Position numbers and translations under genes: made by a program. Positions 34,675 to 43,520 of a stretch of 64,000 nt of DNA are shown piece after piece. Origin of the DNA: Castellaniella sp049673105 (GTDB taxonomy: Bacteria; Pseudomonadota; Gammaproteobacteria; Burkholderiales; Burkholderiaceae_B); contig NZ_JBATXG010000005.1 of NCBI RefSeq assembly GCF_049673105.1, forward strand, positions 1 through 64,000. The letters are read 5' to 3'. The notes under the pieces are model-generated. The model was not told the DNA's origin, searched no databases, and worked only from the letters and a program-made list of their open reading frames with translations. Every line of letters starts with the position of its first letter. Position 1 is the stretch's first letter.

Positions 34675-34977
34675 ATGGGAAACCCGTTGACACAAAACAT
34701 CGTGTCCAACCCGAAGTATCAGCATCTGCGCCGTACCCGGCTGCGTTATGGCTGGACGCTGACCGTTGTGATGCTGATCGTGTATTACGCCTTCATCGGT
34801 GTAATTGCCTTCGATAAAGAACTGTTTTCTCTCAAGCTGGGCGCCGGCGTCATGACGTGGGGCATCCCGGTCGGCTTCGGGGTCATCATCTTCAGCGTGC
34901 TGATCACGGGGCTGTATGTGCGTCGCGCCAACAGCGAATTCGACCGCCTGACGCGCGAAATCGTGCAGGAGTCCTGA
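34675..34977 (+). CDS. DUF485 family small membrane protein
   Basis: The 100-residue protein has two transmembrane helices (about residues 24-45 and 58-82) and the DUF485 pattern NPKYQHLRRTRLRYGWTLTVVMLIVYYAFIGVIAFDKELFS, ending YVRRANSEFDRLTREIV. Such proteins are almost always encoded just before actP (E. coli YjcH-ActP) and are presumed partners of the symporter. ATG 34675 has TAGGAG 8 bases upstream. Its stop is 2 bases before the actP start. Confidence 0.93.
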   Translation: MGNPLTQNIVSNPKYQHLRRTRLRYGWTLTVVMLIVYYAFIGVIAFDKELFSLKLGAGVMTWGIPVGFGVIIFSVLITGLYVRRANSEFDRLTREIVQES

Positions 34978-34979
34978 GC

Positions 34980-36701
34980 ATGAAGCGGACAACTCTGCGC
35001 GCAGCCGGTGCCCTGGCTTTGATGGCGGCACTGGCGGGCACGGCTCATGCCGCCGGCGGCGATCTAGGCGAATTGAAGCAGCAGCCGACCAACTGGACCG
35101 CGATCATCATGTTCGGCGTGTTCGTGCTGCTGACCTTGTGGATCACGAAATGGGCGGCTCAGCGGACCCGGTCGGCGGCTGATTTCTACACGGCGGGCGG
35201 TGGCATCACCGGCTTCCAGAACGGTCTGGCCATTGCGGGCGACTATATGTCGGCGGCGTCCTTTCTGGGGATTTCGGCAGCCGTGATGATCAACGGTTAC
35301 GACGGCCTGATCTATTCCATCGGGTTTCTGGTGGGCTGGCCGATCCTGACCTTTCTGATGGCGGAACGCCTGCGTAATCTGGGCAAATTCACCTTTGCCG
35401 ATGTGGCGGCCTATCGCTTCAGGCAGGGGCCGATCCGGGCCTTTGCGGCGTCCGGCACGCTGGTGGTCGTGGCTTTCTACCTGATCGCTCAGATGGTTGG
35501 CGCCGGCCAGTTGATCAAGCTGCTGTTCGGTCTGGAATACTGGATCGCCGTGGTGGTCGTGGGCGTGCTGATGATGGTCTACGTGCTGTTTGGCGGCATG
35601 ACGGCCACGACCTGGGTGCAGATCATCAAGGCGGCTTTGCTGTTGGGCGGCGCGACCTTCATGGCCCTGATGGTGTTGGCGAACTACGGTTTTTCGCCCG
35701 AACGCCTGTTTGCGGCGGCGGTCGAGGTCAAGACGCTGGCGGCCATGGATGCCGGCAAGGATGCGGCGCAGGCCGGGTCTTTGGGGCAGTCCATCATGGG
35801 GCCGGGTAATTTCATCAAGGACCCGATCAGCGCAATTTCCTTTGGCATGGCGCTGATGTTCGGCACTGCGGGTCTGCCGCATATCCTGATGCGCTTTTTC
35901 ACCGTGCCCGATGCTCGTGAGGCCCGTAAATCGGTGTTCTGGGCGACGTCCTGGATCGGCTATTTCTATGTCCTGACCTTCATCATCGGCTTTGGCGCCA
36001 TCGTGATGGTGTCCACCAATCCGCAGTTCCTGGATGCGGCCGGCACCTTGATCGGGGGCGGCAATATGGCCGCCGTGCACCTGGCCGATGCCGTGGGCGG
36101 CAATGTCTTCCTGGGCTTCATGTCGGCGGTAGCTTTTGCCACGATTCTGGCCGTGGTGGCGGGGCTGACCCTGTCCGGGACGTCCGCCGTGTCGCACGAT
36201 ATCTATGCGACGCTGGTGAAGAAGGGCAATGCCACGCATGCGCAGGAAATGAAAGTGGCCAAGATCACCACCATCATCCTGGGCATCATTGCGGTGGTGC
36301 TGGGCATCGCCTTTGAAAAGCAGAACATCGCTTTCATGGTGTCCCTGGCCTTTGCCGTGGCGGCGTCCGCCAATTTCCCGGTGCTGTTCATGTCGGTGCT
36401 CTGGAAGGGCTGCACCACGCGCGGCGCCATGATCGGCGGCTTTGCCGGCCTGATCAGCGCAGTGGGACTGACGGTGGTGTCGCCGTCCGTGTGGGAAGCC
36501 ACGCTGGGCAATCCGGCGGGTTCCGCCTGGTTCCCGTATGCTTCGCCGGCGCTGTTTTCCATGACCATCGGCTTCCTGTCGATCTGGCTGTTCTCGGTCA
36601 CGGATCAGAGCGAACGCGGTCGCATCGACCGGGCTGGTTTCGAGGCGCAGACCGTGCGCAGTGAAACCGGCATCGGCGCGGCGGCGGCCAGCGCCCACTG
36701 A
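34980..36701 (+). CDS. actP: Cation/acetate symporter ActP
   Basis: The 573-residue sodium:solute symporter (SSS family) has a cleavable signal-like N terminus (MKRTTLRAAGALALMAALAG) and about 13 membrane helices. Family markers are ADFYTAGGGITGFQNGLAIAGDYMSAASFLGISA, FLVGWPILTFLMAERLRNLGKFTFADVAAYR, GTAGLPHILMRFFTVPDAREARKSVFWAT and AGLTLSGTSAVSHDIYA. It takes up acetate and similar short carboxylates with a cation. ATG 34980 follows CAGGAG. A strong hairpin follows the gene. Confidence 0.95.
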   Translation: MKRTTLRAAGALALMAALAGTAHAAGGDLGELKQQPTNWTAIIMFGVFVLLTLWITKWAAQRTRSAADFYTAGGGITGFQNGLAIAGDYMSAASFLGISAAVMINGYDGLIYSIGFLVGWPILTFLMAERLRNLGKFTFADVAAYRFRQGPIRAFAASGTLVVVAFYLIAQMVGAGQLIKLLFGLEYWIAVVVVGVLMMVYVLFGGMTATTWVQIIKAALLLGGATFMALMVLANYGFSPERLFAAAVEVKTLAAMDAGKDAAQAGSLGQSIMGPGNFIKDPISAISFGMALMFGTAGLPHILMRFFTVPDAREARKSVFWATSWIGYFYVLTFIIGFGAIVMVSTNPQFLDAAGTLIGGGNMAAVHLADAVGGNVFLGFMSAVAFATILAVVAGLTLSGTSAVSHDIYATLVKKGNATHAQEMKVAKITTIILGIIAVVLGIAFEKQNIAFMVSLAFAVAASANFPVLFMSVLWKGCTTRGAMIGGFAGLISAVGLTVVSPSVWEATLGNPAGSAWFPYASPALFSMTIGFLSIWLFSVTDQSERGRIDRAGFEAQTVRSETGIGAAAASAH

Positions 36702-36716
36702 TCGATCGTCGCGCCG

Positions 36717-36745
36717 ACATCGGGCCGCCTGAGGCGGCCCGATGT
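36717..36745 (+). terminator. Terminator hairpin after actP
   Basis: A 13-bp perfect stem, ACATCGGGCCGCC-TGA-GGCGGCCCGATGT, starts 16 bases after the actP stop. Only a short CTTT follows, so it is a strong hairpin with a weak T tract. Confidence 0.7.
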
Positions 36746-36798
36746 GCTTTGCGCCTCGCAGTATCATGAACTCCCTGACGCCCTTTGGAAGCCTTCTC

Positions 36799-38019
36799 AT
36801 GGATTCGCATTCGCCCGACCCCGCCGCTATGGATATGTCATCCTGGCGCGAACAGACCGTCGTCCTGCATGGTGATGCCGCCTGCCATCATGATGCGGCG
36901 GTGGTGCCGCCCATTCATTACAGCGCGACATTCCGGGCCGAATCGGCAGAAGCCTTTTCCGCGATGGCGACCAGCACGCGGCCAGCCAATTTCTACACGC
37001 GCCACGGCAATCCGGTGAACAAGCACGTCGAGGCGATCCTGGCCGAACTGGAAGGCACCGAAACCGCCTTGCTGGCCGGGTCCGGCATGGGGGCGATCTG
37101 CACCGCCATCCTGGCGCTGCTGAAGGCAGGGGATCATGTCGTGGCCCAGCAGCGCCACTACATGAACACGTCCAAGCTCTTTTCCGAAGTCCTGACCCGC
37201 TATGGCGTCGAGGTCAGTTTCTTTGACCAGACGGATCTGGACAGCCTGACCGCAGTGCTGCGGCCCGACACCAAGCTGATCATGGTCGAAACCCCGGTCA
37301 ACCCCAGCCTGTCGATCACGGATCTGGCGGCGGTGGCGCAGATCGCCCGCTCGCGCGGCATTCTGACGGTGGCCGACAACACCTTTGCGTCGCCCCTGAA
37401 TCAACGCCCGCATGATCTGGGGATCGACATCGTCGTGCACAGCGCCACCAAATATCTGGGCGGGCACAGCGACATCATGGCGGGGGCCATTTGCTGCAGC
37501 CAGACGCTGGCCGAGCAGATCTGGAAAATGCACGTCACGCTGGGGGCGGTGCTGTCCCCCATGGACGCCTGGCTGTTGCTGCGCGGCTTGCGCACCTTGT
37601 CCTTGCGCATGGAACGCATCAACGCCAATGCCCTGGCCTTGGCGCAGTGGCTGGAAGCCAGACCGGAAGTCGAACGGGTGTGGTATCCGGGGCTGCCCAG
37701 CCATGCGCAGCATGCGCTGGCGGCTCGCCAGATGAAAGGCTTTGGCGCCATCGTGGCGTATTCGATCCGGGGCGGCTACGCCGTCACCCAGCAGTTTGTA
37801 TCCGCGCTGAAACTGGCGACCCAGGCGGTCAGCCTGGGCGGGGTGGAAACCCTGGCCGTGCATACGGCGTCGATGTGGGCCAGTTCCATGAGCGAAGCCG
37901 AGATGCGGGCCGCCGGTATCGAACCCAATTTCGTGCGCATGTCGGTCGGGGTGGAGCATATCGACGATCTGAAAGCCGATCTGGCGCAGGCGCTGGAGCA
38001 GGCCAGGACAGCGGCCTGA
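36799..38019 (+). CDS. Cys/Met metabolism PLP-dependent enzyme (cystathionine gamma-synthase/lyase family)
   Basis: This 406-residue trans-sulfuration family enzyme shows YTRHGNPVNKHVEAILAELEGTETALLAGSGMGAICTAIL (cofactor phosphate region), ETPVNPSLSITDL, VADNTFASPLNQRPHDLGIDIVVHSATKYLGGHSDIMAG (the PLP lysine is in SATKYLGGHSD), and SLGGVETLAVHTASMWASSMS. The reaction may be cystathionine gamma-synthase, gamma-lyase, methionine gamma-lyase or O-acyl-homoserine sulfhydrylase; these cannot be told apart safely by eye. ATG 36799 is preferred; an ATG at 36766 is possible. Confidence 0.9.
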   Translation: MDSHSPDPAAMDMSSWREQTVVLHGDAACHHDAAVVPPIHYSATFRAESAEAFSAMATSTRPANFYTRHGNPVNKHVEAILAELEGTETALLAGSGMGAICTAILALLKAGDHVVAQQRHYMNTSKLFSEVLTRYGVEVSFFDQTDLDSLTAVLRPDTKLIMVETPVNPSLSITDLAAVAQIARSRGILTVADNTFASPLNQRPHDLGIDIVVHSATKYLGGHSDIMAGAICCSQTLAEQIWKMHVTLGAVLSPMDAWLLLRGLRTLSLRMERINANALALAQWLEARPEVERVWYPGLPSHAQHALAARQMKGFGAIVAYSIRGGYAVTQQFVSALKLATQAVSLGGVETLAVHTASMWASSMSEAEMRAAGIEPNFVRMSVGVEHIDDLKADLAQALEQARTAA

Positions 38020-38042
38020 GGCCTGCTGGCCGGCAGGGGGCG

Positions 38043-38073
38043 ACCCGGTGGGCGCGGCCCCCCTGGGCCGGGT
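38043..38073. terminator. GC-rich inverted repeat between convergent genes
   Basis: ACCCGG (38043-38048) and CCGGGT (38068-38073) enclose a G/C-rich loop in the 59-base gap between two facing genes. No T run is present; a bidirectional terminator is possible. Confidence 0.3.
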
Positions 38074-38078
38074 GGGGC

Positions 38079-38558
38079 TTAGTTCAGGCCGGCCTTGTCC
38101 AGCCCGTATTGTTTGTCTGCCGAGCCCGGCACCGACCGGAACGCCACCCCCAGGCGGTTCCAGCCATTGATGCCGACGACCAGGAATGTCAGGTCGGCCA
38201 GTTCTTGCTCGGACAGCTGTGCGCGCACCTGCTTGAACAGCTCGTCGGAGATGCCGTGGGGCGGCAGCTGGGTCAGGGCCTCGGTCCATTCCAGGATGGC
38301 TTTTTCCTTGGCGTCGAACAGCGGCGATTCGCGCCAGACGGCGACGTGATGCAGCCGCAATTCGCGTTCGCCCGCGAGTTTGCCTTCTTTGACGTGCATG
38401 TCCACGCAAAAGGCGCAGCCATTGATCTGCGAAGCGCGCAGCGTGACCAGATGGCCGATTTTGGCCAAAAATGGGTTTTTATGCAGCGTCTGGCTGAATT
38501 CGGAATATTTTTGGGCGGCTTCGGGCGAAGCCTGAAAATAATTGAGACGTTGAGTCAT
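38079..38558 (-). CDS. AhpD-like carboxymuconolactone decarboxylase-family protein
   Basis: This 159-residue all-helical protein carries the AhpD/CMD core LVTLRASQINGCAFCVDMHVKEG with the redox CxxC pair and downstream His, and ALTQLPPHGISDELFKQV. Proteins with this core often act as alkylhydroperoxidases with thiol chemistry. The true substrate is unknown. It is encoded alone on the minus strand, between convergent metabolic genes. ATG 38558 gives the typical N terminus TQRLNYFQASPEAAQKY. Confidence 0.9.
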   Translation of the reverse strand: MTQRLNYFQASPEAAQKYSEFSQTLHKNPFLAKIGHLVTLRASQINGCAFCVDMHVKEGKLAGERELRLHHVAVWRESPLFDAKEKAILEWTEALTQLPPHGISDELFKQVRAQLSEQELADLTFLVVGINGWNRLGVAFRSVPGSADKQYGLDKAGLN

Positions 38559-38670
38559 GGTGTCGATCCGAAAGGGTTCATCAAACGAACTTTTTCATTC
38601 TGCACTGTTTTGGTCCTGATTGCTGCAAAGCCCTTATGGCAAGCAGGCCTGGCCATATAAGGTCAGGGTA

Positions 38671-40125
38671 TTACAGGTATGGGCTGGCCAGCCAGATGAT
38701 GCGGTTGCGCAACTGCTTCAGAAAGGGGATGGCGTTCAGGGATTCCCGCGTGACAAGGTCCGCCTGGGCGATTTCGCCGTCGATGCGCTCGGCGATCTGG
38801 CGGGCCATCGCGGAATCGTAGATTTCCATGTCCAGCTCGAAATTCAGCCGCAGGCTGCGCGGGTCCATATTCGACGAGCCCACATAGGACCAGCCCTCGT
38901 CGATGGTGATCAGTTTGGAATGATCGAAATTGCCCCGACTGCGCCAGATCCGGCAGCCGCCGGCGATGACCTGCGCCAGCTGGGCCGTCATGGCGTAGTT
39001 CACCAGCCGCAGATTATTGCGCCCGGGGATCACGATATCCACCTGAATGCCTCGGCGGGCCGCGGTGTTCAGGGCGCCCATCAAGGTCTGGTCGGGCAGA
39101 AAATAGGGGGATTGAATGCGCACGCGCCGTTGGGCGACGGCCAGCGCGCCCAGCAGCACATTGTGCGTGGCGGCGATGAAGCGGTCCGGGCTGGACCGGA
39201 CGCAGCGGGCAGGCACCTGCGGCTGCGGCGCTTCGGCGGTGCGCAAGCACCAGTCCTCGATGCGCAGCCGTTCGCGGGTAGTGAATTCCCAGTCGTTGGC
39301 AAAGACTGCGAACAACTGCGTGGCCGCCGGCCCTTCGACGCGGAAATGCGTGTCGCTGGCGGCGTGGCGCCCGGCCAGGGATGTCATGAAGCTCTCGCGG
39401 ATGTTCATCCCGCCCATGAAGCCCAGGTGACCATCGACGAACAGGATCTTGCGGTGGCTGCGCAGGTTGGCGTAAGGCATGCGCAGGCCCAGCATATTGG
39501 ACATGAACAGTTCCGTGCGGATGCCGTAGCGGCGCAGCAGGTGGATGATGGGCGGGCGGGAATATTTGGATCCCACCGAGTCGATCAGCACCCGGATGAC
39601 GATGCCCCGTTCGTGGGCGCGGCGCAGCGCCTCGGCAAACTGCAGGCCGATCCGGTCGTGGTCGAAGATATAGCTTTGCAAGGCGATGCAGTGTGCGGCC
39701 TCGTCGATGGCCTGCAGCATGGCGGGGTAGGCTTGGTCGCCGCTGTCGAGCAGGGTGATGTGATTGCCGCCATGCAGGGGAAAGCGGCTGACGCGGTCGC
39801 ATAGCACCCGCAGTGATGCGAACTGCGGACCGGCCAGCGGGGCGATATCGCCGGCAGGTTCGCTGGCGTGATTGACGTAGTCCTTGATCAGCCGGCTGCG
39901 CTGGGTGGACAACTGGTCGTGGCGGATGCGGTTGATGCCGGCCACCAGATACAGAAAGGGTCCCAGAAAGGGCGACATCAGGACGACCCCGACCCAGGCG
40001 ATGGCGGCGCGCACGTCGTTCTTGTTCATGGCCGCGTGAATGGCGGTGAAGATGCTGATCGTCAACGATATCGCGGCAATCAGATGCGGCCAGTAATCGG
40101 TCAGGAATTGGGTGATGGCCAGCAT
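38671..40125 (-). CDS. cls: Cardiolipin synthase (phospholipase D family)
   Basis: This is a 484-residue membrane enzyme with two N-terminal helices (about residues 10-30 and 40-62) followed by two phospholipase D domains. The HKD motifs are SHRKILFVDGH and DHSKLITIDEGW, each followed by the usual GG/GSSN element (MGGMNIRE and VGSSNMDPRSLRLNFE). It condenses phosphatidylglycerol, or PG with another lipid, to cardiolipin. The architecture matches ClsA. A tryptophan-rich small gene lies 3 bases upstream and is probably co-transcribed. Confidence 0.94.
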   Translation of the reverse strand: MLAITQFLTDYWPHLIAAISLTISIFTAIHAAMNKNDVRAAIAWVGVVLMSPFLGPFLYLVAGINRIRHDQLSTQRSRLIKDYVNHASEPAGDIAPLAGPQFASLRVLCDRVSRFPLHGGNHITLLDSGDQAYPAMLQAIDEAAHCIALQSYIFDHDRIGLQFAEALRRAHERGIVIRVLIDSVGSKYSRPPIIHLLRRYGIRTELFMSNMLGLRMPYANLRSHRKILFVDGHLGFMGGMNIRESFMTSLAGRHAASDTHFRVEGPAATQLFAVFANDWEFTTRERLRIEDWCLRTAEAPQPQVPARCVRSSPDRFIAATHNVLLGALAVAQRRVRIQSPYFLPDQTLMGALNTAARRGIQVDIVIPGRNNLRLVNYAMTAQLAQVIAGGCRIWRSRGNFDHSKLITIDEGWSYVGSSNMDPRSLRLNFELDMEIYDSAMARQIAERIDGEIAQADLVTRESLNAIPFLKQLRNRIIWLASPYL

Positions 40126-40128
40126 GGT

Positions 40129-40377
40129 TCAGCTTCCGTCGGCGACGGCGGGACGCTGTTGCAGCGATTCCAGCCAGTCGGGGTTGGGGTGTCCCTGGCC
40201 AGCGTATTGCTGATTGCGGGAATTCGCGCGCCAGACCCCGCCGCCGATGCCGGGTACGGGTTCGGTCCGGTACCAGAACCAGCGGCCATCCTCGTCCTGT
40301 GCGGCCCAGTTCCAGTCCGGCGGCGCAGTGGACCAGTCGGGGTGAGACAAGGACGGGGCAGGACGATTCGGGCTCAT
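40129..40377 (-). CDS. Small tryptophan-rich hypothetical protein
   Basis: This is an 82-residue soluble-looking protein with seven Trp residues, several in D-W or W-x-W settings (HPDWSTAPPDWNWAAQDEDGRWFWYRTEP), and many Pro, Gly and Asn. It has no signal peptide and no membrane segment. The DEDGRWFWY strand looks like a beta-hairpin of a WW-like or carbohydrate/peptide-binding module, but no family is recognised. It ends 3 bases before cls, so translational coupling with cardiolipin synthase is likely. The gene is accepted because of compact packing and the non-random composition. Confidence 0.65.
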   Translation of the reverse strand: MSPNRPAPSLSHPDWSTAPPDWNWAAQDEDGRWFWYRTEPVPGIGGGVWRANSRNQQYAGQGHPNPDWLESLQQRPAVADGS

Positions 40378-40453
40378 GGGGTTCCGGGCGGGTAGGGCAG
40401 TTGCAGGCGCCCCGTACCAGCGCCTGGGGCGCCAAGGCGACCGTCAGGCCCGG

Positions 40454-40924
40454 CTAGTGCGCGGCGACCAGATTCTGACGAATCTTGTCATAACCCAGGT
40501 TGAAAAGAAACCCGTAGGGCAGGTAGAACAGCACGAAGCCGATATCCAGCACCAATGCATGCCACAGGGAAATGTCCAGCCACCAGGCGACGAAGGGAAT
40601 GGCGATGATGATCAGGCCGCCCTCGAAGCCGCAGGCGTGGCCCACGCGCACCCAATAGGTGCGGTCAAATCCCCAATGGGCCTGCAGGCGGTCGAACAGC
40701 CAGTTGTAGAGCATGTTCCAGAGGACGGCGATGGTGGCGATGACGGCGGTCAGGACGCTCATGTCCATGATGGACCGGCCTGTGATCCAGGCCGCCAACG
40801 GGGCGGATATGCCGATAGCCAGGACTTCGAACGTGAGCGCGTGAAGAATGCGCTCGGACAGTGATCGATGATGAATCTGCATGCGGGATGCTTGCGATGG
40901 AGGCAGTGTCGTCACTGCATTCAT
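40454..40924 (-). CDS. PACE family (AceI-like) efflux transporter
   Basis: The 156-residue membrane protein has four helices in two tandem BTP repeats. Repeat one is RILHALTFEVLAIGISAPLAAW plus VIATIAVLWNMLYNWLFDRLQ; repeat two is VRVGHACGFEGGLIIIAIPFVAWWLD plus LVLDIGFVLFYLPYGFLFNLGYDKI. The conserved Glu in HALTFE, the WNM and the FEGG motifs are those of Acinetobacter AceI, a proton-coupled exporter of chlorhexidine and some polyamines. The first ATG (40924) is given; an internal ATG at 40882 gives an N terminus closer to AceI. It is transcribed just downstream of tRNA-His. Confidence 0.9.
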   Translation of the reverse strand: MNAVTTLPPSQASRMQIHHRSLSERILHALTFEVLAIGISAPLAAWITGRSIMDMSVLTAVIATIAVLWNMLYNWLFDRLQAHWGFDRTYWVRVGHACGFEGGLIIIAIPFVAWWLDISLWHALVLDIGFVLFYLPYGFLFNLGYDKIRQNLVAAH

Positions 40925-40973
40925 GCATCACAGGCGGGGTCGTCCCCGCCTGGCCGGAAAACCGGAAGATAGA

Positions 40974-41050
40974 TGGGGTGACCGATGGGGCTCGAACCCA
41001 CGACAACCGGAATCACAATCCGGGACTCTACCAACTGAGCTACGGCCACC
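40974..41050 (-). tRNA. tRNA-His (anticodon GTG)
   Basis: This is a 77-base gene on the minus strand with the extra 5' G opposite discriminator C that is diagnostic of tRNA-His. Acceptor GTGGCCG pairs with CGGTCAC (one G-T), anticodon loop ATTGTGATT has GTG, T loop is TTCGAGC, and the CCA end is encoded. Confidence 0.97.
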
Positions 41051-41200
41051 GCCGAAAGAAGAGGAATTCTAGCATGGTTAAAAACCTTTTGCTGAAATGC
41101 GGGTAAGCCCTTGATCAGCGCTGCATTTTCGGTCATGTTATGGGTTGTGGCTTGATCGGGCCGGCTCAGACAGTCGGGCCTCTTTCCAAGGAAGCGCTAT

Positions 41201-41827
41201 ATGGCACATATTTTCGTCGTCCACCCCGAAAACCCGCAATCGCGCCTGTTGCAACAGGCCGCCGACCTGCTCTCCGAGGGGGGGCTGGTTGCTGTCCCGA
41301 CGGATTCCAGCTATGCCGTTGTCGCCAGGTTGGACGACAAGGCCGCCGCCGACAGCCTGCGGCGCCTGCGCGGCCTGGATGATCGCCATCACCTGACCCT
41401 GCTGTGCCGCGATCTGGCGGAAATCAGCCATTTCGCCAAAATCGAGAACACCCACTACCGCTTGCTGAAACTGGCGACGCCCGGCCCTTGGACCTTCATC
41501 CTGGAAGCCACCAAAGAAGTTCCCCGCCGGGTCTCGCATCCCTCGCGCAAGACCATCGGCATCCGGGTGCCCGACCACCGGGTGGCGCGTGCCTTGATCG
41601 AGGCCGTCGGGTCGCCGCTGCTGTCCACCACGCTGATTCCACAGGGCGAGGCCCTGCCGCTGAACGACGCCCAGGACATCCTGGCCCGCTACCAGCACGA
41701 TCTGGCCGCCATCGTCGATGGCGGCGCCTGCCCCTTCGATCCGACCACCGTCATCGATCTGACCCAGGATGCCCCGCAGGTGGTGCGGGTGGGGCGCGGC
41801 GATCCGGCCACGCTGGGGCTGCAATAG
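41201..41827 (+). CDS. yciO: YciO-type Sua5/YrdC-family protein
   Basis: The 208-residue protein has the YrdC fold: AADLLSEGGLVAVPTDSSYAVVARLDD near residue 20, ADSLRRLRGLDDRHHLTLLCRDL, LATPGPWTFILEATKEVPRR, the KTIGIRVPDHRVARAL strand, and GSPLLSTTLIPQGE. It matches YciO rather than the shorter essential TsaC or longer Sua5. Those make threonylcarbamoyl-AMP for the t6A tRNA modification; YciO's exact role is less certain. ATG 41201 follows AAGGAAG. Confidence 0.9.
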   Translation: MAHIFVVHPENPQSRLLQQAADLLSEGGLVAVPTDSSYAVVARLDDKAAADSLRRLRGLDDRHHLTLLCRDLAEISHFAKIENTHYRLLKLATPGPWTFILEATKEVPRRVSHPSRKTIGIRVPDHRVARALIEAVGSPLLSTTLIPQGEALPLNDAQDILARYQHDLAAIVDGGACPFDPTTVIDLTQDAPQVVRVGRGDPATLGLQ

Positions 41828-41881
41828 CGGTTATGCTTGCGGGGATTGTCGGCGCGGGCCGACTCCCTTGTCTGCCGTTTC

Positions 41882-42535
41882 ATGGATCAACTCATCCAGA
41901 CCATTACGGTCTACGCCCTGCCGGTCTTGCTGGCCATCACGCTGCACGAGGCTGCTCACGGCTATGTGGCGTTGCTGTTCGGCGACCCGACAGCCAAACA
42001 GGCGGGCCGCATCAGCCTGAATCCGGTGCGTCATATCGACCCCATGGGCACCATCGTCGTGCCTCTGGTGCTGCTGCTGGTCACGCGCTTCATGGGCGGC
42101 GGCCTGCTGTTTGGCTGGGCCAAGCCGGTGCCCGTCGACTGGAGCCGCCTGCGCCGACCGAAACAGGACATGCTGTGGGTGGCGCTGGCCGGGCCGGCGT
42201 CCAACCTGCTGCAGGCGGTCCTCTGGGTGCTGTTCTGGCGCTTGATGCTGTCCACGGGCATCGCTCAGGGCAACGATAGCTTCTGGGTCCTGATGGCCCA
42301 TGCCGGCGTGCAGGTCAATCTGATCCTGATGGCGTTGAATTTGCTGCCGCTGCCGCCGCTGGATGGCGGGCGTATCGTCTTCAGTCTGTTGCCTCCGCGT
42401 CTGGCTTGGCAGTACGGTCGGATAGAACCGTATGGGGTGGTCATCCTGATCCTGTTGATGATGATGGGATGGCTCTGGCCCCTGATGGTGCCCTTGCTGA
42501 AATTTGGCGAATGGATCGTCAACGGATTTTTGTAA
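41882..42535 (+). CDS. Site-2 protease family (M50) membrane metalloprotease
   Basis: This 217-residue polytopic protein has the zinc motif HEAAH near residue 20 (LLAITLHEAAHGYVALLFGD) and the second ligand region NLLPLPPLDGGRIVFSLLPP near residue 150. The GWAKPVPVDWSRLRRPKQDMLWVALAGPASN segment is typical of the short YwhC-like M50B group. It may cleave membrane-embedded substrates; none is known. ATG 41882 is used since the upstream extension lacks conservation. It lies 54 bases after yciO, in the same direction. Confidence 0.9.
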   Translation: MDQLIQTITVYALPVLLAITLHEAAHGYVALLFGDPTAKQAGRISLNPVRHIDPMGTIVVPLVLLLVTRFMGGGLLFGWAKPVPVDWSRLRRPKQDMLWVALAGPASNLLQAVLWVLFWRLMLSTGIAQGNDSFWVLMAHAGVQVNLILMALNLLPLPPLDGGRIVFSLLPPRLAWQYGRIEPYGVVILILLMMMGWLWPLMVPLLKFGEWIVNGFL

Positions 42536-42616
42536 GTCAGGCGCGCGAATCCGGTAAACTTGCTTTTTTCACCGCCTGGGATATCGCCTGGGCGTTTTTC
42601 GGAGACATTCTTCATC

Positions 42617-43519
42617 ATGGCCGGTGCGGATTCATCCCTTCCAGTTTTTCAGGGCAGTATGGTCGCCCTGGTCACGCCCATGCATCCCGATGGGCAACTG
42701 GACCTCGATGCCTTTCGAAAGCTGATCGACTGGCATATTGACCAGGGGACCGACGCCCTGGTGGTGGTCGGGACGTCGGGCGAATCGCCCACGGTCACGG
42801 TGCAGGAACAAGCCGAATTGATCGAACTGGCGGTGCGCCATTCCAACGGGCGCATCCCCGTCATCGCCGGCACGGGCGGCAATTCCACCGCCGAGGCCAT
42901 CGAACTGCAGCGTCACGCTTATGCGGCGGGCGCGGTGGCGGGGCTGACGGTGGTGCCCTACTACAACAAGCCTTCCCAGGAAGGCCTGTACCAGCATTTC
43001 CGCGCGATCGCCGAATCCGTTGAACTGCCCAGCATTCTGTACAACGTGCCTGGCCGCACGGTGGCTGATCTGTCCAATGACACCATCCTGCGTCTGGCTC
43101 AGGTGCCTGGCATCATCGGCGTGAAAGACGCCACGGGCAGTATCGCCAGGGGCGCGCAGCTCATCGCCGCCGCTCCGGCGGGTTTCCACGTCATCAGCGG
43201 CGACGATGCCACGGCGGCTGCCCTGATGCTGCTGGGCGGGCGGGGCAATATTTCCGTCACGGCCAACGTCGCGCCGCGGCTGATGCACGAACTGTGCGCC
43301 GCCGCGCTGCGCGGCGACGTACCCGAAACGCGGCGTTTGAATACGCTGCTGGCAGCGCTTAGCCATGTGCTGTTCCTGGAAGCCAATCCGATCCCCGTGA
43401 AATGGGCGGCGGCTGAAATGGGCCTGATTCAGCTGGGCTATCGCCTGCCTTTGACGCCTTTATCCGATTCCTTCCGCACGGTGGTGCGCCAAGCCTTGAT
43501 TGATGCAGGTTGCCTCTGA
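42617..43519 (+). CDS. dapA: 4-hydroxy-tetrahydrodipicolinate synthase
   Basis: The 300-residue TIM-barrel enzyme condenses pyruvate with aspartate semialdehyde, committing to lysine/diaminopimelate synthesis. Motifs are GSMVALVTPM, VVVGTSGESPTV, VIAGTGGNST, the catalytic Tyr in YYNKPSQEGLYQHF, YNVPGRT, and the Schiff-base Lys in IIGVKDATGS. ATG 42617 (MAGADSS) is chosen over an upstream start with no conservation. bamC begins one base after the stop, the conserved betaproteobacterial dapA-bamC pair. Confidence 0.97.
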   Translation: MAGADSSLPVFQGSMVALVTPMHPDGQLDLDAFRKLIDWHIDQGTDALVVVGTSGESPTVTVQEQAELIELAVRHSNGRIPVIAGTGGNSTAEAIELQRHAYAAGAVAGLTVVPYYNKPSQEGLYQHFRAIAESVELPSILYNVPGRTVADLSNDTILRLAQVPGIIGVKDATGSIARGAQLIAAAPAGFHVISGDDATAAALMLLGGRGNISVTANVAPRLMHELCAAALRGDVPETRRLNTLLAALSHVLFLEANPIPVKWAAAEMGLIQLGYRLPLTPLSDSFRTVVRQALIDAGCL

Positions 43520-43520
43520 C

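Noticed and set aside
42536..42616. Terminator-like sequence ending GGGCGTTTTT before dapA
   Set aside because: Only a 4-bp stem can form around a long loop; too weak to call.
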